From the NCBI GenBank assembly GCA_013076295.1, contig RQOL01000494.1:1-64000 (forward strand): DNA of 64,000 nucleotides, written 5' to 3'. A program made the position numbers and the translations under genes. The notes beneath the pieces are model-generated. The model was not told the origin of the DNA, made no database searches, and was given only the letters and a program-made list of their open reading frames with translations. This stretch comes from Sanderia malayensis (taxonomy: Eukaryota > Cnidaria > Scyphozoa > Semaeostomeae > Pelagiidae). Below, in pieces: positions 33,919 to 45,900 of the stretch (positions are counted from its first letter, which is position 1; every line of letters starts with the position of its first letter).

Positions 33919-36900
33919 ATGGAAAACACTGGAGAAGACAAGAAAATAGAAGAGGAATCTTGTACTGATGTTCAAGAAGGTAAATTTTAATTCTGCTTTT
34001 TTAAATGTTGTGGGAGCATGTTTCACAATTGGCGTTATAATTAAATAAATAAATCACATAATTAGAATACATAGTTTATTTTTTTTGGATATTTCCAGCA
34101 ACAATTGTATTTCTATGGTTTGAATGGTCCACCATGTGTGAAAATAATTGATTGTTTCATTGACAAGCTTTATTATTTATTTCATTAGAGTCTATGCATG
34201 GCATTGAAAGAATGGACATAGGTAAAGACGTTGTTCCAGGTTGGTTGTATTTCAGATATTATACTGTTTCCGAAACATAACCTATGTCAGTAAGACGCCC
34301 GTTGGAGGTCTTGCACGAGCGCGGCCCGGGCTATCCCCCAATATCATCGGGCGTCTTGATGAAAATCCTTACACACTTTTGCAAAAACATCGGTCGTCAT
34401 CAAGACCGGTGATTGAGACAAATTATTTCAAACTTGTGAGTTTTAAATCGAGTTCATTTTTATAGTTTATGGAAATTCAACATTCGATCTATCATTTCGA
34501 GGTGAAATGACTCTCTAACGTGGAAAAATACGTTTTTTAAACACAGTTTTATTTTGTCAACTGTTTCCACGGAAATTTCATCGCATGCTTCTGCTTTGAG
34601 ACACTGGCCTAGCAAATCGTGGATATGTGTATCTTTTCGGGCAAATGCATAGAGCATTCACAGCATCACAAACAATCCCGTTGCTGCCCCTGAAGACTTC
34701 TGGAAATTGGAACAGACAAAGAAGAGCATAATTTTTTTCTTTTCTGAACCTGAACTCCACTTTCGTATTGTCGTCAAATCAAATTTTTCGTATTACCAAT
34801 AATATGACTGATGCAGTGCAAATTTTGTTGATTAAATTTATGATTATGAAGCAATAACAGATCATGAACATGAGAAATATTATTGTCGTATAAATTTAAC
34901 ATCACATCACTATTGTGAGAGTTTTCTTTTATTTCAAGAAACCTTTTGAATGTTGGCGCGAAAGATAGGTCGTCCTAACAAAGGTTGCATTTTCGGAAAC
35001 AAAATTTGATGAGAACGACGACTGTCCTCGTACCAGGCCTCCAACGGGCGTCGTCTTGAGATAGGTCGTGTTTCGGAAACTCTCTATTGATCTATGTTTC
35101 GTTTTCATAGATATATAGTATAATTTCTTAAATGTACTTGCAGTATTTTTGTGATTAAGTGTCTTTTAAATTCATTTATTTATTTTTATTTGGATTTATT
35201 TATTCCTGCATTTTTAGAGGGGGTTTTTATTTCAGTGGGGTTTTATTTATTTTCAAGTATTTTTTGCTGATGTTGTTTAATCAAGGAGTTGTTGTAGTTT
35301 TATTACTAGTTGTTTTGTTTTGTTACATGCTCTATTATTGCAACTAAGCTCTGCTGTGTTGTGTCAACAATATACAGGGGTGGTCTGGCATCACAATTGC
35401 AGGGTGGCTGGCAAACCAAGGGTTTAGGGTGGCCCAAATCTTCAAAAAGGGCCCGTCGTTTTAGTTTATGATAAAAATCAGAAGGCCATGGTTGTGATCG
35501 CCACTTCGCCACCTGGGCCAGACCACCTATGACAAGATGGCTTTAATAGGTTTAGGAAATCATGAAAATTCTCCCTTTTGAGGGCATTTTATTACCAGGA
35601 TTTTGTAGACTCCTGTTTAAAAACATCCCAATCAAGTTTTGTCCAATCTGAAAGCTAAAATATTATTATTAAGTCTCTTGCAAATGGCACACTGTTACGA
35701 TGTAACGATTTATTGATGGTGTATTGAGTTTGAAAGTAAATTATGCACTATCAATGAATGACAGATAAACTATTTATTCAATTATATGTTCAATTACTTG
35801 TCCAGAAGTGTAATTATATCACATTGCAATAATCATTGTCAGATGTTTGATAAAGGCAGAGAATAAAATCCAATTGTTATTTATTTCTCAGGTGCTACAC
35901 ATATCGCGTATCATGCACCAGTCATATACATCACTTCTGGTGAAGCACCCATAACAATTGGCAATATTGAACAAGGTTAGTGTTTTGGCTATGACAAATA
36001 ATACTCAGTGCCAATTAGACATGGTAATTGGTTGGGGCTGGCTTGCTTAAACAGCAGAAGGGAAACCAATGTCACAACGCGAGAATCACTACATTGGTGT
36101 ATTTTTGTAGAATCAGCAAACAACATGATGAGATTACAACATATTGTAATCTCATTCAGTAATATCTTTGTAGTATGTTGAGTAATATCAAAAAACAACC
36201 AACACATTGAGAATTTTGCAACTATTAATGCTATGAACTCATATTTGTTCAGTGATGTTATCCCTAGCAGCAAGTTTTGGTTCAATCAGCTATCTCCTTT
36301 ACTTGTTAACCGTGGAATGTGTTCGAGCCTGAAAGGCTTCTCTCACCATATTTATTTTTTATTCCATTTCTGGGTAGTTTTTGACGCAAAAACAGTTACT
36401 GCAGTTTTTAAATTTTAAAATTCATCCATTAACGCCCTTTTCCGCCTTTAAAAATGCGCATTCCATAAAAATGCACTTGTTCAGGATCTAAGGAAACTGT
36501 TGGTGTTGGTGCCTCGCTTATCATGAAAAGCGTGAGCTTTTTCACAAAAATGATGATGATGCGCTCACGCTTATACTGCAAGCAGACGGGTTTTTTGATC
36601 TCTTTACTTTGCATCTTGCTTCAATGTAATCACCAAGATATAGAATTTATAACAAGAATTCCATATTCCATGTCATACCAAACTATTTGAGTTAGAGCGA
36701 TTTCTAACAGCCCATCAAGTTAGCATTTCATCATCTTTGACAAAAACCCGAGTAGCAAATAAAAAAATAGTCCATAATTATCTTGCTAAAACCAAGCACA
36801 CTGTAAAACTTGATAAAATAGATTATAGAACTGATGGAAACGATAAACAAACTTATATTAGCAACGTTTCCCAGTTGTTTTATCACCCAGAAATCTTTTT

Positions 36901-39900
36901 TGTAAACGCGACATTATCTAGAAGAATGGCCTTTAACCAAAAATGGTAATCTTAGATTCGTTACATTTGCGTCCCTCTGCTATCACATTTTATTTCCTAT
37001 TAGGTAAATATCCCGTCAAACAAGCCTGTAAAGCAGACTGGCATCCCCACAGATGATTGTCCTCGATTTTGTTATCATCTTTTCTTGAAAAATATCGTTT
37101 TTTGCAGGTGCAACAAAAAATACTAAAGACAATACTTGTGAAAAGGGAACTGATGAACCAAAGAGCAATTCAACTGAAAGTAAGTCTGCAAATTTTCTGA
37201 GGCATTATTTCATTTTGGACATATGGGAAGACTATCCCATAATTTTAGAAAGGTCTGATTTGTGATAATAATAATTGCTGTAGCCAACCGTCGGGACCAA
37301 CTTTTGAACCAATTGTCCTAGAGAGATGAAAATTGTCTGAACGTGATCAGAAGGCTCTATTTAGTAGGTTTTAACTATTTGTTAGCCTATTTTCGGTCTA
37401 TTTCAAAATGTCATTTTCGGAATTTGAACGTTCATGGAGTATACATAAAGTAGATCACTTGTTGCAGCCACCTGTCGGGGCCAACTTTTGAACCAATTCT
37501 CCTAGAGAGATGATATTTGTCTCAATATGATCATAAGGCCTAATTAGTAGGTTTTGACTATTTGTTAGCCTATTTTCGGTCTATTTCAAAATGTCATTTT
37601 GGGAATTTGAACGTTCATGGAGTATACATAAAGTAGATCACTTGTTGCAGCCACCTGTCGGGGCCAACTTTTGAACCAATTGTCCTAGAGAGTTGAAAAT
37701 TGTCTGAACGTGATCAGAAGGCTCTATTTAGTAGGTTTTAACTATTTGTTAGCCTATTTTCGGTCTATTTCAAAATGTCATTTTCGGAATTTGAACGTTC
37801 ATGGAGTATACATAAAGTAGATCACTTGTTGCAGCCACCTGTCGGGGCCAACTTTTGAACCAATTCTCCTAGAGAGATGATATTTGTCTCAATATGATCA
37901 TAAGGCCTAATTAGTAGGTTTTGACTATTTGTTAGCCTATTTTCGGTCTATTTCAAAATGTCATTTTGGGAATTTGAACGTTCATGGAGTATACATAAAG
38001 TAATTCACTTGTTGTAGCCAACCGACGGGACCAACTTTTGAACCAATTGTCCTAGAGAGTTGAAAATTGTCTGAACGTGATCAGAAGGCTCTATTTAGTA
38101 GGTTTTGACTGTTTGTTAGCCTATTTTCGGTCTATTTCAAAATGTCATTTTCGGAATTTGCACGTTCATGGAGTATACATAAAGTAGATCACTTGTTGCA
38201 GCCACCCGTCTGTACCAACTTTTGAACCAATTGTCCTAGAGAGATGATATTTGTCTCAATATGATCATAAGGCCTAATTAGTAGGTTTTGACTATTTGTT
38301 AGCCTATTTTCGGTCTATTTCAAAATGTCATTTTGGGAATTTGAACGTTCATGGAGTATACATAAAGTAGATCACTTGTTGTAGCCAACCGTCGGGACCA
38401 ACTTTTGAACCAATTGTCCTAGAGAGTTGAAAATTGTCTGAACGTGATCAGAAGGCTCTATTTAGTAGGTTTTGACTGTTTGTTAGCCTATTTTCGGTCT
38501 ATTTCAAAATGTCATTTTGGGAATTTGAACGTTCATGGAGTATACATAAAGTAGATCACTTGTTGCAGCCACCCGTCTGTACCAACTTTTGAACCAATTG
38601 TCCTAGAGAGATGACGTTTGTCTCAATATGATCATAAGGCCTAATTAGTAGGTTTTGACTATTTGTTAGCCTATTTTCGGTCTATTTCAAAATGTCATTT
38701 TGGGAATTTGAACGTTCATGGAGTATACATAAAGTAGATCACTTGTTGTAGCCAACCGTCGGGACCAACTTTTGAACCAATTGTCCTAGAGAGTTGAAAA
38801 TTGTCTGAACGTGATCAGAAGGCTCTATTTAGTAGGTTTTGACTGTTTGTTAGCCTATTTTCGGTCTATTTCAAAATGTCATTTTCGGAATTTGCACGTT
38901 CATGGAGTATACATAAAGTAGATCACTTGTTGCAGCCACCCGTCTGTACCAACTTTTGAACCAATTGTCCTAGAGAGATGATATTTGTCTCAATATTATC
39001 ATAAGGCCTAATTAGTAGGTTTTGACTATTTGTTAGCCTATTTTCGGTCTATTTCAAAATGTCATTTTGGGAATTTGAACGTTCATGGAGTATACATAAA
39101 GTAGATCACTTGTTGTAGCCACCCGTCGGGACCAAATTGCGTCTCTGTGTTTTTGCTCGTTCCTTTGCTCCACCAACAGGGACTTATCAAATTTGAGCAT
39201 CGAAAATCGGAACTCGGGAATAAATTTTTGTTCCTCCATTCACAGAGCAGGATTTCAAACTACGCCGCTTTGATTGGTCTATTCAAATATTTGCAACGCT
39301 TTTGAGGCCAATAACGGCTTTTGTGTCAGAAATGCTTACCCCCCGGTTTTCAAGATTAGCTTGGCGTGGCATGAAGCAAAATTTATAATGGAAGTTACAA
39401 ATGAATTTCAAATGAATTTTTTGAAGCAGCGACGGATAAGGACGGAGTTGTTTAGCAAAATTCAGCGATTTGTATCTGAGATTTGATGTACATTTGTACA
39501 GATGTACATTTGTCAAAGCAGTAATGCATTTCAAGTGGTTCCGTTCAGGAATAACATTTTGTTTGGCGTTTTTGCTCAACAATTTGCGCAATAAGTTTGA
39601 TACTTTGATTCTCATTGTTTCACAAACACGTTTTTCCAATAAAAAATAACCGTCCGAAATTTTTACTACCAATAAACTATATGTAAAAGTTGCGATGTAT
39701 ATTTTCTCAAGACTCCGATATGATTTATTGACCAAGCAATAATTTAGAAAGTAACTGCAATACCTTGTGTAGGCACATATACAAATAGCAAGAAAGTGTG
39801 AAAATACTTGGTTTTGTTAGCTATCACTTAAAAATGCATGCTAGGTGTAGTCAAACAAAAAGCTTTATGAAAGAGCCAACGTTTCGTTCAGCCATCCAAT

Positions 39901-42900
39901 ACGAATATAACAGGATTATCCTCATCACTTGAATTGCTTGATTAATCCTCGTCGTCAGTATGATGATCATCAAGCATGATTAGCAGCCCAGTTTCCTCCT
40001 AAATTCTCCCATTCATTTCCTTTTGTGTTTCTAAATGTTTCATCTGAGAACTCCCCAGTTTCATTGTCAGGACTTTCATCTGTTTTGATATAAATTAGAA
40101 CTGTATTCATATACTTAATCATTAAGGTTTTGTGTTTTGTTGAAGATCTCATTGTCATGTTGTGCTATGAACCTTAAAGATATTATCCGAATGTCCTTTC
40201 AGTCTTTTTACATTTTGTCCGACATTTTCTCCAAATTGTGCGAAATCAGGATTTTTGGTCCCAAATTTTCTGTCCGAAATTAAACCGTCCGAAATTTTCG
40301 GGCATAAATGTACGGTGGCCCAAAAGTGTCAAGGCAAAACTTTATTTCTCAAGACGAAACTCTCTTTTTCAAGGCAAAACTTTCTTTATCAAAGTGCGTT
40401 TCAAATCGTATAAGGTAAATAGATGGTTGAATATAATAATGTTTGTAAACAAGAAAAAATGTAAAGGTTGGTCGCAGCAATGCAAACCAATAAGAAACAA
40501 TACGCATCCGTGATGTAAACTATATGTCAAAGGAGGTACATGCAGTATAAGTGGGGAGTACAGGACTAAACGGAATAGATAAATGTTGTGCCATGGTGGC
40601 AATAAGCAATGATAGGATGGTACCAGGAAAATGCGAAGAAAGCTTAATGCTTAGTAACTGGCATTGGTTTACGTGAAAAGAATGAATGGTTGGAAGGAAA
40701 TGCGGCTTTCGACTGGGATTTCTGCCATTTCAGCAAAACTTACGCCGCTATTTGCACTGATGACGTCATCAATTGTTTTGCTGATATCAGCAAAATTGCC
40801 CAAACTATATATCATTCGAATCGCAACGCAAAAAGCTATCGATTGATACCATTTTCACCGAGTTTTTATGCATGTAGGCACAGCTATGCGTGTTTTCACA
40901 TACGAAAAATGGTCCCCTGTGATGTCATGAAAAAGTGCAACTTCCGGTTGAAATTTCAAAGGGCCCATCTCGGATTTGGAATCAGCATGGTCGAGTTGCT
41001 ATTATTGTGAAGTAAAATTTAAAGTTAGGTTGATGTTCAGATTGTTGGAGGAAATTCCCTGTAGAAGAGAGTTTTTATGTGTGCGAATCTTCAGCTATTA
41101 ACCTGGATCAGCGTTTCCGGGGTTTGATGACAGGACGCTGTTGTGATCACAGGCCCCTCCCAGCCTCCCCATGGGCACCTTCACACCAGTAAAGTGTATG
41201 TAGGAACAAGAGGTTGTGAGAAATATGGCGCGCAAACCCCCGAAACGGTGCGTATTGTTTCCTATTGGTCTGCATTGCTGGGATGGGGCACCGTACTGAC
41301 GCAAGTGGGTTTTTATTTCATATCAAATATCCAGCCAACCAAACCTGCAAAACAGAGTGGCATCCCTAAAGATCATCCTCCTGGCTTTGCTTGTCAGGGG
41401 GTCGTGTCATGAAAAATTTTAGAATTAATGGAATCGAGGCAAATCATTTTTGTCCGGTTTTCGCAATAGCAATGTGATGAGTCCCTGTTGGTTGGTGAGA
41501 GTCGAGCTAAGCGCAGGGACGCAATGTAATGAGTCTAGGTTTGACTTTTGTTTAGAGTTTTGAACTGCGCCATCTGAAACACTCTATTGTGCTGTTTAGT
41601 TTCATTATGTTTTATAATGTTGGAAATCTTTTCATTTTTTGTTAGATTTTTCTGAATTAAGAGATATATATCGGAAAGAATGCTCTAAACACGAAGTAAA
41701 TTCAGTACAGTATGGTATTATCACGCCACTCAAATTAAAGATTAAAGATTTCGCAGTAAATCTCAGGATAAGAGAAGAGAAGAGTAGTCCAGCTGTCGAT
41801 GAAACCTATCGCGGCGAAATGGCCAGACACATGGAGTCCTTGAAAGACCATCGTCAGACTATTGAAGTCGAGGAACTGTTAAATATGCTGAAGGATGATG
41901 ACACAGACCGGATTGTCTTTGTCGGCGGAGTAGCTGGAATTGGGAAGTCTGTTCTGGCTAAAAGAATTGCTTACGACTGGTCATGCAATGAAAAGTATGG
42001 ACATGTAAAGTGTCTGTTGTACATAACATGCAGAGAGTTAAACAACTTCCTGGAGAAAATTGACACAGAAATTGAAATTGAGGAAGTTGAAAAATATTTG
42101 GAAGAGAAATTGAAAGTTGTCTCCATTGAAGACGATAAAGCTACGTTGTTTCTTATTGATGGGCTCGATGAACTTCAAAAACCTGACATGATTCAAGCAT
42201 TCACTGAGAAATTTTCCGAATCAAAGTTTTTAATATTTGGAAGACCGCACAGCGAACACGTTGTTTGTGAAACCAAAGAGAAGTACCAAAAGTTGGAAAT
42301 CCTTGGGCTTGATGAGAATCAAATTCAGGAATTTATTGAGAAATTTGACAAATTACAACAAGACAAGACTGAGAATCAACCATCAACAGAACAAAAAATC
42401 AATAAGGCAATTGAAAAGTCAAGAAGTATATCTGCAATTACAACAATTCCGCAGTTTCTGACGACACTGTGTTGTATTGCAATGTTATCAACAGAAAATA
42501 TGTCTATTTCCAACAACACAAGTATTTACTGTTGGATGTTATTTTTGTTGATGAGACAGCACTTCCAACGCAAAGATTTGGCCAACAAAGCCGCTGGATG
42601 TGAAATCTTCTCTCATTATTCAGAGCAGTTGCTGGCGATTTGTAAACAGGCATTCCAGCTATACAATTCAGGAAGTATTATCTTCAAAAAGACGGAGCTA
42701 GAGTGTAAGGATGAAAAATTTATTGAAGGGTTTCTATTGGGAATAAAGAACTCATTTGGAAGGATAAGTAAATATATGTTCAAACACCTAACTATTATGG
42801 AGTTCCTGGTTTCTATTCACGTCTATTTAGATGGAAAAAGAAACGAGTTACTAAAAAATCTGTTAAAAGAAGAACGCTACGAAATTATTTCGTTTGTGTG

Positions 42901-45900
42901 CAGTTTTGTACGATTCAGTTTGATAAAGGAAACTTCATTTGAAGAGGATGATGAACTACCGTATCAATTAGTAGAAAAACTTGGGAATGGGAAAGAGGTT
43001 TGTGAACTTAGGTAATGTTGATGATAGTTATTAATATACGATATATTATCTGTTCTAATATAAGTAAATTATTATTATATTTGTTGTCAGGTTGCAGAGA
43101 ATCGTGGTGATGGAGTGATCACATATGAAGACGCGCAGAGCGTAATCCGTGGTATTTTAAACCAGGTTTGTAAATTTGAATTAAATGCTACTGATTATAT
43201 TTGTAATTTTTTATTATATGGAATATTATTACATATACAAGTATAACTGATCTTTAATTATATCTTCTAACAGTTGCCAAGTCAAAAAGTTCTGTTGAAA
43301 GTGAGATTTCTGGCCGACTGTTTTGTTGCAAGCGACAAAGTCCGTGATGTGAAATTCTTTGAAGAACTGCTGAAGTCAATAAAGCCAAGTTCAAATGTCG
43401 GAGTGGATCTCAACGTCTTTGACCAATCAAGTTTGTTATCCATTCTGAAGTTGGCGACTGGAAATGAAGTGACATATTCTGAAATCAAGATTGCATTCAG
43501 TGGCATTGAATTTCATATAGATGATTTGAGAGAGATGGAAATCCTTGAATTCGCTTTGTGGATCAACATTGGCATGGTTCAGTTCAATAATGTAAATCAT
43601 TTTACTGAGGACCAGTCAATGTTGGTCCACCGCAACGTGGTTTTTTGTAGGAGTGTTGTGTTTCGTAACTGCAAGGTCCCTTTGTTCACCACCAATGCGA
43701 ATGAATCAAGAACAACAATGAAATTGGAATTGTTGGGAATGACCTCAATGAGAATTGACGAATCAGATTTGAGCTCAGCCGCCAATCTATTTTGTTTGGC
43801 GGAAAAGGTTCTGTTGAATGATGTTCGGTTTGGCGAAAAGATCATGGAAAAAGTGTTTCAAATAAGGCCACGCAGGCTGAAGCAGATGAAGTTAGACAGA
43901 TGTCCACTGGTGAATCAAAAGGTAAGAACATTATTGCTTGTATTGTCACTGTCTATATTTCATATATATGGATTAACATTACCACGTGGTTAATTATTTT
44001 ATCAATTTATTACCTTAAACTTCAATTACATAATATTATAATGTTGAAGAAATAAAGTTGATGAATGATTGGCGCCGAAAATTTCATTCAACAACTGAGA
44101 AACTTAAAGCCTTGTTTTTCTTGAACATTTAGAGTTTTATGTTTTGACTTGCAATTTCATGTATTACAAACAATATAATAGCAATCATAAAACAGTAAAG
44201 GAAACACATATGATAAAATATAACAAGAATTATTTTGAATTTACCAACCATTTCATATATTCAATGTTAATGCTGGTTTCATGGGTTGTGAATTAAACTT
44301 TGAAATGGTGCCCGTTTTGTACAAATTTCAAAATCAGAACTTTGTTACTTCTAATTTTCATTTCACGGTTCCTTGATATCATTTGGAGCCAAATAATTTT
44401 GCTATAGAACTCTGTGCTATTTTAATATACTTCATAAAAAATTGTATCATCAATTTAGTAAAGAAGGAAGGATTTAAAATTTTGGAAGTTTTAAGTTCTT
44501 GACGGATTGCGGCTTTAAATCTGATGAATGCATTTATCTTATTTTTGAATCTGCTAAATTTTTGTTGATTTTTGGAGAGCATTAACTAACAACTCTGGCA
44601 CAAAGCTTTAGCAACTTTTATAGTTTCAAACTCAAAAGTTCATAACTGTTGCATAATTTCAAGTATTTGTTTGAAATTTATGGTATTTTGCTAAATATGT
44701 CAGCAAAATTTCTTGATATTTTGTTTTGTGTTGGGCGGCGGTAAAATGTTTACATTTTTTATTTGTCCACAAATTCTCAAATATTTTCGAAATGATGCTG
44801 CACCAAAAATATACTGTTGTGTTTAACTGTCATTTGTCCACCATATTCGTAATTATAAAATGAAACTTAAACTTTTACTCTTTAGTATATTAAGACGTCA
44901 TTTCTTTCAATTAATTTGCGATGCTGTTTCATAAATTGTAGTTGTAATTTCTTGTTCAGAACTTGGCCAAAATTCTTAGACCTATTTTTATACTATTAGA
45001 TTGAGGTTATTAATTTCTATGTTCGTTTTAAATCAGCGAGCTGTTGTGCATTGGTAAACTGTTGTGACATAATATATCAGCCAAAACTATTAACTGCTTG
45101 TTTTTCAATTCCAGATGAAAAAGATTGGAGTAATGATCTATGAATATTGTAAGTGAACTAAAATGTTTCAACTATTTTATACAATGTTGCGCGGGTCTTC
45201 TCTTGACATATAACTTATATTTTCATTTATCATGCTAATTATGTTGCTTTTTATATGGTGAATTAAATACCAAGTTATAATTTATTGTTACTTGACAACT
45301 TCAAATGCAACTGGATTTCCATGTCCAGTGGTTTATGTTATGTTATTATTTTATTAATTCCCAATCGATCATTTGATTTCTATTCGTAGCGCCAAGATCA
45401 ATCCTACTTTTGTGCGAACCAGAAAGCCGTGACTTTGTTCTTCAACTGAAAGAAAACCTGGATGATATAAAGCATTATATTGCGATAGATGAAAACATTA
45501 GAGAGTTTGAAAGGCGATATAATGAACTCCCTCACATTCTGGTTGTCTTTATTCAACATCAAATTACAGAAGAGATTGAGAGGGATATTCTTGTTGTCCA
45601 GGTAAATGGCTTTGCTAACACAAGTCTGTATTTGTGTTTCATATCCAGTGGACATTTGTATCATCTATATTTACTCTGTCTTTCTTTCGTTGGTTGTCTT
45701 TATCAAATTTATTTGTCTTTAATTATAGAACAAAAGGATTAGAATTCTACTTGTGAAGTTGAAAGCAGATTTTCATCCATGTAACGAGATGAGTTCTGTT
45801 TTTGATTCAAACCCGTGTTTGGACTTTACAGATAAACGAAATAATGCCGAAATGGCTAGTGAATTAAATCGGGCGATACCAGCTATAATGGGTAAGTTAA

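Noticed and set aside
39283..39735. 150-codon minus-strand ORF in NLR intron 4
   Set aside because: Composition is not protein-like, no domain or homologous copy is seen, and it overlaps simple intronic sequence.
43016..43090. TAA at 43,013-43,015 as the true end of the NACHT protein
   Set aside because: A donor GAG/GTTTGT five codons earlier joins in phase to exon 6 and then to exon 7, which has paralogous sequence in the pseudogene.
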